Shown piece by piece: positions 11,901 to 23,640 of a stretch of 64,000 bases of DNA. The stretch is from positions 1,514,495 to 1,578,494 of the forward strand of contig NC_063161.1 in assembly GCF_023159225.1 (NCBI RefSeq). Direction: 5' to 3'. Every line of letters begins with the position of its first letter. Position 1 is the first letter of the stretch. Origin of the DNA: Perognathus longimembris pacificus (lineage: Eukaryota > Chordata > Mammalia > Rodentia > Heteromyidae). The notes under the pieces are model-generated. The model was not told where the DNA came from. It did no database searches and was given only the letters and a program-made list of their open reading frames with translations. The position numbers and the translations under genes were made by a program.

Positions 11901-13175
11901 CGTTCCTCCCCCGGAAGCACCGGGCCCGCAGAGCCGGAGAAATCGCCGGGGTGGCGGAGGGGTTCGTACCACCGCCCGCGCGCACCTCCCTCCCGCGACC
12001 CCCGCCTCGTCCTCTCCTGTGACTTCAGGACCCGAGTCTAGGGACGACCATTGCTCTCTCCATTCATCTCCGGGAGCTCAGGCTCAGAGCCAGCCCGGCT
12101 CTCGCTGGGCTGAAACCGCAGGTGCCGGCCGCATAGAGCAATGGGCCGGGGCAGCGGCCACCAGGGTCTCCATGGACAATCCCGAGACACTCGGCACTCA
12201 ACCACCTGCTCGCCGAGCGGACGCCCATAGCGCTCCGAGCCCCCAAACCCCAAACCCGGGCTCTCACAGCCTGTGCCGCTCCGTGGGGTGGGCGAGGAGA
12301 TGGACGACCAGAGCCGTTCCCGGGCCCGGCTTCCCACCCCAGCCCTGGCTGCCCGTCAGCAGCTCCCCCTTCTCTCTCACGCTCCTTCCTGCCCAAAGAG
12401 CGGGCTCAACATGGGCCCGGGCGGGCTGGAGACCGGACGGGTGGGCTGCGCCCTGCCCCGCCTCGGCAGTGACCCGGATGGTCGGAATACGGGAGATCCC
12501 GGCTGGGGGGGGGCAGGGGGACCCCAGTGGGCTCAGAGGAGGCACCGCTTAGCCTCAGCTTAGTGGAACACAGATGGCAAGATGGAAGGGGGGGGCCCTT
12601 CAGTCAAGTGGGGACCCCAGCACGTTGGGGGTGGACGGAAGGAGTGGGGATTTCTCGGCAGCCTGCAGGCGTGCGTGCCCTTCCTGAGACCTAGGGCGGA
12701 GCTGGCGAGTGGGGAGGGGAGATGCGGGGGCTGGGGGGGGGATGGTCGGGGGCCAGTGGGGAGCAGGGACGGGGGAGGGACTGGTGCGGGGAGGAGCTGC
12801 ATGCCTTGCAGGAGCCAGCTTCCCATGGCGCCCTGCCGCCCAGCCCCGGCAGGGGCTGCTTCCATCCATCCCGGGGACGCCCGATGCGGGGCCTCACGCC
12901 CGCCGCCCGCCGCGGCCCGCCCGGTCCAGGAGCCTGTGTGTGGCCAGAGCCGCGGGGACCTGGGGGCCGCGGGCCGGGGGGGGGGGGGCGCGGAGGAGGC
13001 AGGCTGGGCTGAGGAGCACCGGCGGCTTATCCATCCCGGTGCCGCTCGCCACCGACAGCAGCCCCCACCTCACCCCCCCCCCCCGACGCCGCCACAGGAG
13101 CACTGCCCAGAGTGCAAACACGGCGGTGTCACCCCGAAATCGCTGTGTGGAATCCGTGCCCACCCGGCTCACGGT
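11901..13175. other. GC/CpG-rich unique sequence
   Basis: Contains G-runs (12507-12515, 12730-12742, 12975-12988) and C-runs (13073-13083). Frames of up to 278 codons overlap in different phases and strands. No gene recognised. Confidence 0.45.
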
Positions 13176-13179
13176 CGCC

Positions 13180-13530
13180 GCACGGAGGTGATATTTCTAA
13201 GGTGTAATGCGTACGGCACAGTGCCAGCCGTGTGGACAGGGCTGGGGAGTCTGCGGAGGGCGGAGGGCGGTGTTTATCTATGCATGGGGCGTGTTTGTAA
13301 ATCAAGGAGAGAGGAAAATCGATGCATTTGCATCTTCTCTCTCTCGAAAGCCCATTAGATGGACTTTATTTAATGGGAGGCTCATTTGTTGTCCATCATT
13401 TAGGGTGATGTGCAGGGGTCAGGGCCTCCCGATCATTTTAATCTCCTAAAAGCACATTTCTATGCTAATTTTTAATTACAATTAGTGCCCGTGTCAGCTG
13501 TTAGCGTAGCTGGTGACTTAATGATCTGCC
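13180..13530. promoter_or_regulatory. Strong candidate developmental enhancer (POU/SOX/homeodomain motifs)
   Basis: A 350-bp AT-rich, low-complexity-free island. Visible motifs are a perfect POU octamer complement ATTTGCAT at 13326-13333, TTTATTTAATGG (about 13368), CATTTGTTGTCC (SOX-like), and a dense homeodomain cluster at 13465-13485 with three TAAT/ATTA cores (GCTAATT, TTAATTACAATTAG). It also carries CAGCTG near 13496. The context, a GC desert with no transposon similarity, is typical of deeply conserved enhancers. The target gene is unknown. Confidence 0.5.
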
Positions 13531-14189
13531 TGCGTGACGCCTCTGACGGGAGGCTCGCGGGGAGAGGTCGCGGGGGCCGACAGCGGTCCCGACGTGGGTG
13601 AAATCATCTTCAACGCGCGGGTCGTCCGTCCCTGGCGCGCCGCGGCGAGTGCGTGTGTTGGGAGGCCTGCGTGGCCCGGCGTGGGACGCTCTCTCCATGG
13701 AGACGAGCGTGGCCCTGACCTCCCTCGCACCAGCGTGGGCCGGGACGCCTTCCCACCTCCGCCCTCCCTCCCTCCCTCCCTCCCTCCCTCCGGGCCGCAG
13801 GACTGGGCTTTGCGCCTCGGTTCCGGGTCCCCAGCGCGGGGCCTCGGCCCTGAGAGCCCCCTCTTCCTCCTCGGGCAGCGCAGCTGATCGGCCCGGGGGG
13901 ATAGGGCCAGAGGACGAGGGCCTGCCCGACTACCTCGGAGAAAACCCCGGAATCCGGCCCGCGCACGCGGAGCCCTCAGAAGGCGGCTGGAAGCCCCTGG
14001 CCTTTTGAGCCCCGGGGTGGCACAGAGGGGTGGCGCCTCCTTCCCCCTACTTCTGGTTAAGCACGTGAAAAGAGCCAGGCCCTCCAAGCCACGGGGAGAG
14101 AGGGGGAAAGTACCTTTCCACGCAGAAAGCCAGCCGAAGGATGCACATGTGGTTTGGGGGCCTTTAATGAACCCCTATGACATTTACTC
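13531..14189. other. CpG-rich unique sequence with CCCT run
   Basis: A (CCCT)n run lies at about 13762-13792. Otherwise GC-rich unique DNA with no credible gene. Confidence 0.45.
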
Positions 14190-14282
14190 CCCCCTCCCTC
14201 CTTCCCTCCCTCCTTCCCTCCTCCTTCCCTCCTCCTTCCCTCCCTCCCTCCTTCCTTCCTTCTTCTGCCCCCCTCCCCTTTC
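14190..14282. repeat. Pyrimidine (CCTT/CCCT)n tract
   Basis: Uninterrupted CT-only text of about 75 bp followed by a short pyrimidine-rich tail. It lies directly upstream of an antisense B1-like fragment. Confidence 0.85.
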
Positions 14283-14304
14283 TTTCTCTGAGAAAGCCTC
14301 TCAC

Positions 14305-14400
14305 TGCAGAGCTCGGGCTGGTCTCAGTCTCCTGATCTCCTGCCTCAGTCTCTCCAGTGCGGGGGCTTTAGGTCTGCCCCCCACGCCCGGGCGAGACTCA
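14305..14400 (-). mobile_element. B1-like SINE fragment, antisense
   Basis: The plus strand reads GGCTGGTCTCAGTCTCCTGA, then CCTGCCTCAGTCTC and a CACGCCCGGGC end, the complement of the 5' part of a 7SL-derived B1/Alu-type SINE. The fragment is about 90 bp and diverged. Confidence 0.65.
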
Positions 14401-15049
14401 CATTTCACAAGGCCGCATTGTGACAAGAGTATTAGGGGGAACGTGTCACTGCCCGAGACCAGAAAGGAAAGAAGCCATGCAGGTGGAGCCCCGCAAGCAA
14501 AACGCCGCGAGGATGGGGTTCCCCCGCGTGCAGGACACCCCTGTGGCACGGAAGGAGTCTCACGGGTGAGGCTCAGGCGTCAGTGTCATGAGCCAGAGCA
14601 GCCGGAGAAGGGCCCCGTCCATGCAGAAGGACCAGACTCCCGTCTAAGTGCACCGCATGTGGGAATGGCTCTTCCCCAGCCACGGCTAGCAGACCACGAG
14701 CACTGACACGATGCCAGGGCTTCCTCCTCCTGCTCAGACCCCTCCAGAGAGAGCTGGGGCCTCGAGAGCAGGGACAGGGAGCAGGGAGGCAGCACCCCAA
14801 TCTCAGCAGGGGCTCAGGGGGACGGGGCAGGCTGCGGTGTGGGCCTCTGAGAAAGAGGAAGGAACAGGCAGAGTGACGGCCAGAGAGGGAGGGAGGGAGG
14901 GAGGAAGGGAGGAAGGGAGGGAGGGAGGGAGGGCTGGGCTCAGCTCTGCCAAGAGCTCACCATCCCTCCAAGCACCACCCCAGCCCACGGGGAGGCAGAG
15001 GGCCCCCCGCCCCCCCACCCTCCTGTGTCTGTGCTCCCCTTCATAATGG
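14401..15049. other. Unique sequence with a GGGA/GGAA run
   Basis: A (GGGA/GGAA)n microsatellite lies at 14885-14932. The remainder is unique DNA with no gene. Confidence 0.5.
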
Positions 15050-15225
15050 AAGCTGACAGAATGCAAATGAGTCTCTAAAGGAACCAGCAGAAGTGGCAAT
15101 TTTTCTCATTTAATGTTCAGATGGGCTGTCTGTCTCCGGGGTGCAGAGTTGCATTGGCATTCAGACACTAATTTTGTCCATCAACACAAGATTACTGGTT
15201 TGAGTAAGGCTTGGGGAGCGCTCTC
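15050..15225. promoter_or_regulatory. Candidate conserved noncoding element
   Basis: AT-richer island with ATGCAAATGAG (octamer-like ATGCAAAT, about 15061-15068), TCATTTAATG, CATTGGCATTC and CACTAATTTTGTCC. It is non-repetitive and bounded by GC-rich DNA. Confidence 0.4.
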
Positions 15226-15904
15226 CGAGAGGCCGACTCCGCGGAGAAATCCTGGGGCTCTGTGTGCAGCCCCCCAGCACCACAGGGAGAAGCCAGGAGC
15301 CAGTGTGGAGGGCCGTGAAGACGGGGGCCTCAGCCTCTCCGAGGGCTGGGGACCCGGATGCAGCTGGACTTGTGCTGCGAGGGGAGCCCTCAGGCCCCCA
15401 CATCCTCCGGCGTGGACGACCGCACATCACTGCAGAGCCCTGGAGCCCCACCTTCAAGGGTCCGTCTCCAAGTGCCCCCCAAGAAAGCACACGGATCCCA
15501 CTTCATCCTCAGAGTCCCCGGAAGGATGGAGCTAACTCCACTGCAGGTGACCAACTGTCAGCCCAGACAGAGGCTGCGAGGCCCGCTGTGGCTCAGCTGG
15601 ATTGGAACCCAGATCTGTTTGGTCCTAAGTCCCATGTCTTCTGTCTCGGAGGCCATGACCTCTGGTCACCCCCGCGGGATGGATGCTGAGGAGGAGGAGA
15701 CCTGGGGAGACCTGGATCTGATCCAGGGAGAGGAGAGCTGGGCCGAAGACAGCAGGTGTGTGCTGGGGTGAGCCGGCTTCTGCAGCCATCCCTGGGGAGC
15801 CCATGCTCTTCCTCCTAGGCGTGACCCCCATGAGATCCCACAGATGAGCAGGTAGAGTGCTGGGGAGAAGGACTGGACACCCATGTGCAGAAGAACCACC
15901 ATCC
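15226..15904. other. GC-rich unique sequence
   Basis: No gene recognised. The overlapping frames of 137-141 codons have no protein signature. Confidence 0.45.
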
Positions 15905-17112
15905 CACGAGAGCCACGGATCACCTCCCACCACACCACAGACCCCCCCACAGCCACGGACCTCCCCCACCACTCCACAGACCACCGAACCCACCACAACC
16001 ACAGACCACCTACCCCCACCACACCACAGACCACCTCCACCACACCACAGAACACCCCACAGCCACGGACCTCCCCCACCACTCCACAGAACACCCCCCA
16101 CCACACCACAGAACACCCCCCACCACACCACAGACCACCGAACCCACCACAACCACAGACCACATACCCCCACCACACCACAGACCACCTCCACCACACC
16201 ACAGACCACCCCACAGCCACGGACCTCCCCCACCACTCCACAGACCACCGAACCCACCACAACCACAGACCACCTAGCTCCACCACACCACAGACCACCC
16301 CCACCACACCACAGACCACCTACCCCCACCACACCACAGACCACCTCCACCACACCACAGACCATCCCCCACCACACCACAGAACACCAAACCCACCACA
16401 ACCACAGACCACCTACCCCCACCACACCACAGACCACCCCCCACCACACCACAGAACACCGAACCCACCACACCACAGACCACCTACCCCCACCACAACC
16501 ACAGACCACCTACCCCCACCACAACCACAGACCACCCCCACAGCCACGGACCTCCCCACCACTCCACAGACCACCGAACCCACCACAACCACAGACCACC
16601 TACCCCCACCACAACCACAGACCACCTCCCACAGCCACGGACCTCCCCACCACTCCACAGACCACCGAACCCACCACAACCACAGACCACCTACCCCCAC
16701 CACAACCACAGACCACCCCCACAGCCACGGACCTCCCCACCACTCCACAGACCACCGAACCCACCACAACCACAGACCACCTACCCCCACCACAACCACA
16801 GACCACCCCCACAGCCACGGACTACCTACCCCACCAGAGCCACAGACCACTGAACCCACCACAACCACAGACCACCGAACCCACCACAACCACAGACCAC
16901 CCCCACCATACCACAGACCACTTACCCCTACCATAGCCACAGACCACCCCCACCATAGCACAGACCACCCCCCCATAGCACAGACCACCCCCACCACACC
17001 ACAGACCACCCCCACCATAGCACAGACCACCTCCACCACACCACAGACCACCTACCCCTACCATAGCCACAGACTACCTACCCCACCACACCATGGACCA
17101 CCTACCCACCAC
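15905..17112. repeat. 1.2-kb CCACAGACCACC minisatellite with higher-order repeats
   Basis: The array is built from about 12-bp CCACAGACCACC/CCACCACACCAC units in mixtures. The marker CAGCCACGGA recurs at 15950, 16060, 16214, 16541, 16632, 16722 and 16812, so the right half is a regular 90-91-bp higher-order unit in about four copies and the left half is irregular (110 and 154 bp). It gives long stop-free frames on both strands (Thr/His/Pro-rich plus, Val/Gly/Trp-rich minus) that I do not regard as genes. Confidence 0.95.
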
Positions 17113-17399
17113 AGCAATGGACCTAAGAAAAAGCCGCACTATCCACAATGCTCAGAAACATACATACCCGAGCCCAGGAATCCAATTTTAGAAAGCTGGT
17201 GGACTCCTGATAAACAGCAACCTAGTTACTGAGCATTTACCACACGCCTGATGCTGCCCTTTTAATTCTTTTCCTCTGCAGTATTTTTCCCATCCCTGCC
17301 TTTTCCTTTTAACTCAGCTAATGACAAATAATCCAAAGTAAGTGCATATGATATTATAAGTCCACCAGTCTGTTTTAGTACCTAAAGTCTCACTACAAT
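17113..17399. other. AT-rich unassigned sequence
   Basis: Transition from the minisatellite to the transposon block. Nothing recognised. Confidence 0.4.
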
Positions 17400-17630
17400 T
17401 AGGCTGGCGCCTCATGCCTGTGGCTCCTCAGGAAGTTTAGAAACCAAGAGTCACAGTTCAAAACAAGCCTGGGCAGAAAGGTCCTTGAGATCGCATCTTC
17501 AAAATAACTAGTAAAAAGAGAGTGAGTTGGGGACATGGCTCAAGTGGTAAAGCACCAGCTGAATGAGTACAAGGCCTAGAGTTCAAACTCTGATACCTCA
17601 AAAAAATAAATAAATAAAAACACCCATAAA
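17400..17630 (+). mobile_element. B1-ID composite SINE, sense
   Basis: The left part is B1-like (GGCTGGCGCCTCATGCCTGT ... AGCCTGGGCAGAAAGG). The right part is ID-like (GGGGACATGGCTCAAGTGGT ... GAGTTCAAACTC). It ends in an A-rich (AATA)n tail at 17598-17620. The same architecture appears antisense at 18183-18420 and sense at 46209-46455, so it is one family. Confidence 0.8.
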
Positions 17631-17639
17631 ATCCCATTA

Positions 17640-18038
17640 CAGGAAATATTACTTTCTAAATTTTATTTGTGAAGCAAGGTATGTGGTATTTTTTTTACAC
17701 TGAACTGTGAAAAAGACTCAAGATAATAACAGATTAATAACACTCATGCATATTGATGAAATAGTCTAATATAATATTTAGAATTTAGTAAACAACAGAA
17801 TAGTATACAAAATCCAAATCATGTAAAAAATTAAACACAAGGTGTCAACTGGATTTTACTGCTAGGAAGGCAAAGGTCATTCAATGTTAAGTGACACATT
17901 GATCTAATTGATTTACCATATTAGCTATCCAGTGGAAAACAATAATATGATCATCACCATAAAACCCATAAAGTCATGTCACAAAATTGAACATCTATAT
18001 CTTACTTAAAATAATATTCAGTAGCATAAGAATTGATA
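17640..18038 (+). mobile_element. Degraded L1 ORF2 (reverse-transcriptase region), sense
   Basis: Text such as GGAAGGCAAAGGTCATTCAA, followed by an 'attgatttaccatatta' block and ATAATATGATCATCACCATA, matches the L1 reverse-transcriptase region. It is diverged and interrupted on the right by an L1 3'-end insertion. Confidence 0.65.
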
Positions 18039-18182
18039 ATTTTAAAAAATATTTTATTATCATTTATTAATTGTACAAAGAGGTTTCATTTTGATATTTC
18101 CAAACATGCACACAGAGTGTTCTAATCAAATTCACCCCAGGGCCTCTCTCTCTCTCTCTCTGTCTTATCCCCTGACCCTTTT
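18039..18182 (-). mobile_element. Short L1 3' end, antisense
   Basis: Starts with TTTTATTATC and then ATTGTACAAAGAGGTTTCAT, the complement of the L1 3' terminus seen at 21330-21364 and, antisense, at 49066-49180. It is a 5'-truncated insertion into the older L1 remnant and includes a (CT)n patch at 18147-18162. Confidence 0.6.
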
Positions 18183-18420
18183 GTTGTTGTGCTGGTCCTG
18201 GGGCTTGAGCGTAGGACTTGGGTCCTGTCCTTGAGCTTGTTTGCTGAAGGCTAGAGCTCTACCACTTGAGCCACAGTTCCACTTCTGGCTTTTTGGTGGT
18301 TAACTGGATATAAGAGTCTCACAGAGACTCCTGCATAGGCTGGCTTTGAACTGTGATCCTCAGTTCTCAGCCTCCTGAGTAGCTAGAATTACAGATATGA
18401 GCTACTGGTGCCCGGCTTCC
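18183..18420 (-). mobile_element. B1-ID composite SINE, antisense
   Basis: The plus strand reads the complement of an ID-like monomer (GGGGCTTGAGCGTAGG ... GCTCTACCACTTGAGCCACA), then of a B1 monomer (TGGCTTTGAACTGTGATCCT ... GAGCTACTGGTGCCCGGC). It is about 240 bp, nearly complete and moderately diverged. Confidence 0.8.
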
Positions 18421-18429
18421 CCTGACTTT

Positions 18430-18590
18430 TAAGCTGAAAAATAATATATATGTATGTGTATACATATATATATACGTATATATGTTATATATATGTATGT
18501 ATTATATATATATATACGTATACATAATATATACACATACATATGTATGTATATTTGTGTAATTGTGTGAGTGTGTGTGTGTGTGTATAC
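18430..18590. repeat. TA/TATG microsatellite with a TG end
   Basis: Imperfect ATATATGTATGTATAT runs at 18436-18555, then a (TG)n run at 18566-18587. Confidence 0.9.
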
Positions 18591-18659
18591 TTCAGTCCCA
18601 AAGGCAGCATTTTCTTTATTTGATAGTACTGGGGTTTGACATCATCAGAGGTCACTTCT

Positions 18660-21364
18660 AAATACTGACTAAAAGAACCCATATGCCAGAGAGGGATTCA
18701 TCAAAGAAAAAGCATTATAGACTTGTCCCTTTCATGAACATCGACACAAAACTTCTCAATAAAAGTCTGGCCAACCAAATTCAATGACTAAACAAAAAAT
18801 TCATACATGATGATCAGATGTGAGCCATTCCAAGGAAGCAAAGCTGGTTTAGTACATACAAGCAACTGGAAAGATCCAATACCCTTTTACCATAGAAGCT
18901 CTGGAGGGGCTAGAAACCCATGGTTCATTCCTCAATATGATAAAGGCTGTATATGACAAACCCACAGCCAGCATTATACTTAATGGTAAATGTCAAAACC
19001 ATTTCCTCCAAAATCATGGGGACAAGAATGTCTACTCTCTCTACTTCTCTTCAGTATAGTACTGGAGTTCCTAGCAAGAGCCATAAGGAAGGAGAAAAAC
19101 ACAAAGGGGATACAAATAGAAAAAGAAGAATTAAAACTATTCCTCTTTGCAGATGACACGCTCCTATATTTAAAGAACCCTATAAATTCCTCTCCCATGT
19201 TACATGAGCTGATCTCAAACTGGCAAAGTAGTAGAGTATAAAATTAACCCACAAAAACCAGTAGCTTTTCTATATGCCAACCATGAGAAGAATGAAACTG
19301 AAATTGGGAAAGCAACTCCATTTGAAATAGCCTCAAAAAGGTTAGGAATTACCTTAACCAAAGGTATGAAGGACCTCTATGATGAAAACTTAAAAATATG
19401 AAAAAAAAATTAAAGATTTAAGGAAATGGAGAAACCTTCCATGCTCCTGGATTGGAAGGATTAACATCATGAAAATGGCAATGCTGCCCAGAGCTACCTA
19501 CAAATTCAATGCAATACTGATCAAAATCCCAGTGATGTTCTTCAATGATACAGAGGAAGCAATCCAGAACCTCATATGGAATGAGAAGACCCCAAATAGC
19601 AAAAGCAATCCTTAGGAAGAAGAATAGTGCTGGAGGAATAGCAATGCCAAACTTCAAACTCCATTACAAAGCTTCAGTAATAAAAGCAGCTTGGTACTTG
19701 CACAAGAATAGGTCTGAGGATCAATGGAATGAAACAGAAGACCCAAAAGTGAACCCACAGGCCTATAACCACCTAATATTTGATAAGGGAGCCAAAAACA
19801 CGGGATGGAAGAAAGGCAGCCTCTTCAAGAAATGGTGCTGGCAGAATTGGCTGCACACATGCAGAAAACTGAAGTTACAACCTTATATATCACCCTACGC
19901 CAGAATCAGTTCCAAATGGATCAAAGACCTCAAAGTAAAGACCAGATACTGAAAATATTATAGAAATGGATAGGGGAAACACTAGGGCTTCTTGGCACAG
20001 GTCCAGACTTCCTAAGTAAAGATCCAGAATGGCAACAAATCAAAGAAAGACTGGATAAATGAGACTGCATCAAACTGAAGCTTCTGCATGACAAAGGACA
20101 TAGCTAGAAGATAAATAGAAATGGGAAAAGACCTTCACTAGCTATGCATCAGACAGAGGCCTCATATATAAAATATACTTAGAGCTCAAAAAACTAAACC
20201 TCCAGAAAACGAATCCTCAAAGAAACAACAACCCAGTTAATAAATGGGCTAAAGACTTAAAGAGAGACTGCTCAGAAGAAGTAAGAATAGCCAATAGACA
20301 CATGAAGAGATGTCCAACATCTCTGCCCATAAAATAAATTCTTTTTTTTTTAAAAAAAAACATTGAGATTCCACTTCACCCTGCTTAGAATGGCCATTAT
20401 CAATACAACTTAACAATAACAGATACTGGTAGGGATGTGGCCTTTATAAAGGAAGGCTAACTTGTTCAACTACTCTGGAAAGCAGTATGGAGATTCCTCA
20501 AAAGACTGAATACAGCAAGATCCAGCAATTCCATTCCTGGACATTTATTCAATCAACCACAAACCAGGCCACACTAAAGCCACCAGCACAACCATGTTCA
20601 TCACTGTTTACCATAGCTAAGACATGAAATCAAGCCAGATGCCCCTCTGTGGATAAACGGATTAAGAAAATGAGGTACATATACACAATGGAATTCTATG
20701 CTTCCATCAGAAAGAATGATATTGCCCTATTTGTAAGGAAATGGAAAGACTTGATAAAAATTATATTAAGTGAAGTAAGCCAGACCCAAAGAAACATAGG
20801 TTTCATGGTTTCCCTCATTTGTAGTAATTAGAATATACCTATAAAGCTACAAACAAACATAATGGGTAGTAAAAGACAAAAAAAAATACACTTGGATATA
20901 AGTTAAACAGGACTGTAAACATTCACACAGTGAGACTGAAAGAAGATATTCTCAGAAGAGGATCACAAAAGCTCAATATGACCATATAAAATGTTGCTTA
21001 TCAAAATGAACTCCAAGAAATGAAAAGAAGAGGAGTTCATTTTACTTGTTGTATATTTTTTCTTTTTCTATTTTTCCCCTTTGGTCTCTGGTTTCCCCTT
21101 TTGTCAGTGTTTTTGATTTATGTATACTTTGTCTTGTATATAAATTTGTCTGATTTGGGGAGGGGAAAAGGAGCATAGAAATGGTGGGACAAATGGTGAA
21201 CTAATTCAGCAATGATACTCACTGGACGCTATGTTGAAAATGAATGATACAACTTGGTGGGGAGGGAAGATGGGGAGAAAACCAGGGAAGAGATGACACT
21301 GTTCAAAAAGAAATGTACTCATTACCTGACTCATGTCACTGCAACCCCTCTGTTAAAAAATTAA
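18660..21364 (+). mobile_element. 5'-truncated L1: ORF2 3' half plus 3' UTR, disabled
   Basis: About 2.7 kb of L1 in sense orientation. The reverse-transcriptase catalytic motif FADD is encoded at 19146-19157 within a [12 protein letters not shown] context (the family motif is F/YxDD). The C-terminal part at 19545-19952 encodes [14 protein letters not shown] and, further on, [18 protein letters not shown]. The last ORF2 segment is at 20649-20831. Frameshifts and stops separate these pieces, so no full ORF2 protein can be made. The 3' UTR runs 20832-21364, G/A-rich at 21225-21300, ending GTCACTGCAACCCCTCTG plus a short A-rich end. It encoded the RT of a LINE retrotransposon and is now non-autonomous debris. 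Confidence 0.9.
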
Positions 21365-22489
21365 GTGCCCACATTGCTTTGCAGTTGAGTTGAAGGTCCA
21401 GGGGAAGCTGGCTCAGCTTCACCGCGCTGTGGTCTGACCCTCCCCTCTTGGCAGGCGATGGCGCCCACAGGTCTGGAACTTTCCACATCTCCAAAGCTCT
21501 CACAGCCATGCTCACTGTCCTCCCGTGGTTAAGCCCAGAGCTCCGAGAGCCAAGGTGGCAAATGAAGTTGGCGTTTCCCCTTGCCTGCCCTCCATCTGCA
21601 CCTCAGGGCCACAGTGACCCGCCGTGGCCTAGGACTCGGTGGAACACGCCTGGCGCTGTGCAGGGTGAACCCCCCAGAGGCTCCTGCCCTCGGAGTGGCG
21701 AGTTTCAATCGTTCTGACATGTGCTCCGTGACTCCTCCGGAACTCCTCCAGCCGCCTGCACTGCGGGCCACACAAACTCGTGCGCTGGCTGTTCTCCCTG
21801 CAGAGTCGACGGAACACTTTGATGCTCTGAATGCCCACTGACTGGGTAATTTGCGGGAGACTCTAGCGTGGGGCCTAAGCTCACGCGAGAGAAGCTGAGG
21901 CCCGGGTAGGGGCTCCTCAGCAGGGCCGGAAGCTGCAGCTGTCAGGCAGTCAGGGCCCCACAGACCCCACTCCCAGCCTGGGTGGGTGGGCAGCAACCGT
22001 GGGCCTTCCCTGGCTTCCTGAGCCCCCACCATAACCCGAGGTGAGTAAGCAGCCCCTGTCCTGTCCCTAAAGGAAATGCCTGGAAAGGACCCCGACCACC
22101 ACCACCCCCCAGTCACCCCAAGTGGCCTCTGGTCCCCAGTCACCCCAAGTGGCCTGTCCCTCCGGTCTGCAGTTGCTCCTAGGAAAGCCTCATCATCAGC
22201 ATGAGATTAGGCAGTCCAGGCTTGGCTGAGGGGGGGCTGGGGGGACCCGTGGGGCACCGGGGCAACGCTGGAAGGTGGAGAATCTGACAGAGACCCCTCC
22301 TCACTCCTCACAACACAACCCGGCCACCGCCAGCGAGGGCGGGAGCGGTGGTCTGTAGGCTTGCCCCAGGCTCCAGAGTCTGCTCTTCAGAGATGCCCAG
22401 GCCTTGCTGACGGCTGGCAGCCCCCTGGCATGGCTTTCCACTTCAGACTCAGCAGGGCACCGCCATACCTGGCCCGAGGCTCCGGTTGA
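21365..22489. other. GC-rich unique sequence
   Basis: No gene recognised. A 204-codon minus frame at 21529-22143 overlaps plus frames and has no protein signature. Confidence 0.45.
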
Positions 22490-22660
22490 GAGTGCGCACG
22501 GACGCTAATGGGCATTCTGAGTGGAGGATAATCTTTTAATGTGTTCCAAGAGGACTCTGCAGAGAGCGCGCCTTGCGAGCACACCTGAGGAGACAATCTC
22601 TGCTTTTCCTCCACTGAGAAGGGGCTTGATTAGGCGGCCGCATGCAGGCCGGGGTGCCCA
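22490..22660. promoter_or_regulatory. Candidate conserved noncoding element
   Basis: Contains GACGCTAATGGGC, GATAATCTTTTAATG (about 22528-22542), GACAATCTC and CTTGATTAGG. AT-richer than both flanks and non-repetitive. Confidence 0.35.
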
Positions 22661-23505
22661 GCAGGTGTGACCAGCTCTGTGTAGGGGGGCTGCCCAGGGG
22701 GAGGGAGACGGAGCTCCAGCAGGCAGTCTTTTGGCTCAGGGCAGCCGCCAAGGCTCTGCTAGGGTGGAGGAAAGTAATTCTGGCTCCTGGGCAGGAAGTT
22801 TCTGGACATGGAGAGTAAACCAGGCCAGCCCCAGGGAACAGTGGTCAGCGGAGGCCTCCGCATTGCTCCCAGCACTGGCCGAGCCCGGGGCCCTTCCTCC
22901 TCTCAGCCTGTGGAGTTAGACCCGGAGCTGCGGCAAGCTGCTGGCCGGACACCCTCCCCCAGCCTGCTGCCCTCCCTACCTGCGGGGAGTCCTTATGAGT
23001 ACACGCATCCGCCAGTCCCCGTGCCCAGGGGCAGAGGGCAGAGGACACCCAAACACCTCCCCCAGCAGCGAGGCCACCACGCCGCCATGGGCGCTGGGGG
23101 GGGGCAGGCCTCGCCCGAGCCTCACACAGCACTGTGACCCCAACAAGGACGGACAGTCCCTCTGTCCTCCCGTGCCTTCATCCCAGCCACGCCTGACAGC
23201 CACCCGTGGTCAGGCCACTGGCTCCAGCAGCTCAGAGCCAGGCGGGGGTGCTGGGTGAAGGAAGGAGGGAGGATTTCAACTCCGAGGACGCCCCCCGCCC
23301 CCACGCACGGGGCCTGCCCTGGTGCCGGGCCCGCCTCCTCGTTCCTGGGGTACGCTCACAGGGTCACCTTGAGTATCCAAGCAGCTCTGGGTACCAGCTG
23401 CCCCCAAGGGGCCAGGCCAGGGAGGCACAGGCCTGGGACACAGGCTGCCCTCCCCCGGAGCCAGCCTTCTCCCCCCCCCCCCGCCCAGGAAGCTGGCCAG
23501 CGCGG
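22661..23505. other. GC-rich unique sequence
   Basis: Nothing recognised. C-run at about 23471-23482. Confidence 0.4.
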
Positions 23506-23640
23506 CGGGCCCCGGCCATCCATCTCCTTAATGAGTCCATTTGTCACACAGGGTGGCATTGTTGGCCTGTCCGACGGAACGGGCTTGTTCTGGCCCAGAC
23601 GAGGGCCAGCTGGCCTCCGCCGGCGCGGGGTCACTTTGCA
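23506..23640. promoter_or_regulatory. Candidate short conserved noncoding element
   Basis: Contains CTCCTTAATGAGTCC and GTGGCATTGTTGGCC (SOX-like ATTGT). A small AT-richer island in GC-rich DNA. Confidence 0.3.

Noticed and set aside
15883..17232. 449-codon Thr/His/Pro-rich plus frame and Val/Gly/Trp-rich minus frames
   Set aside because: Pure translation of the CCACAGACCACC minisatellite. Not a mucin-type gene, because all phases give equally long frames.
18990..19241. Reverse-transcriptase host gene
   Set aside because: The FADD motif lies in a frameshifted L1 ORF2 remnant with an L1 3' UTR downstream.
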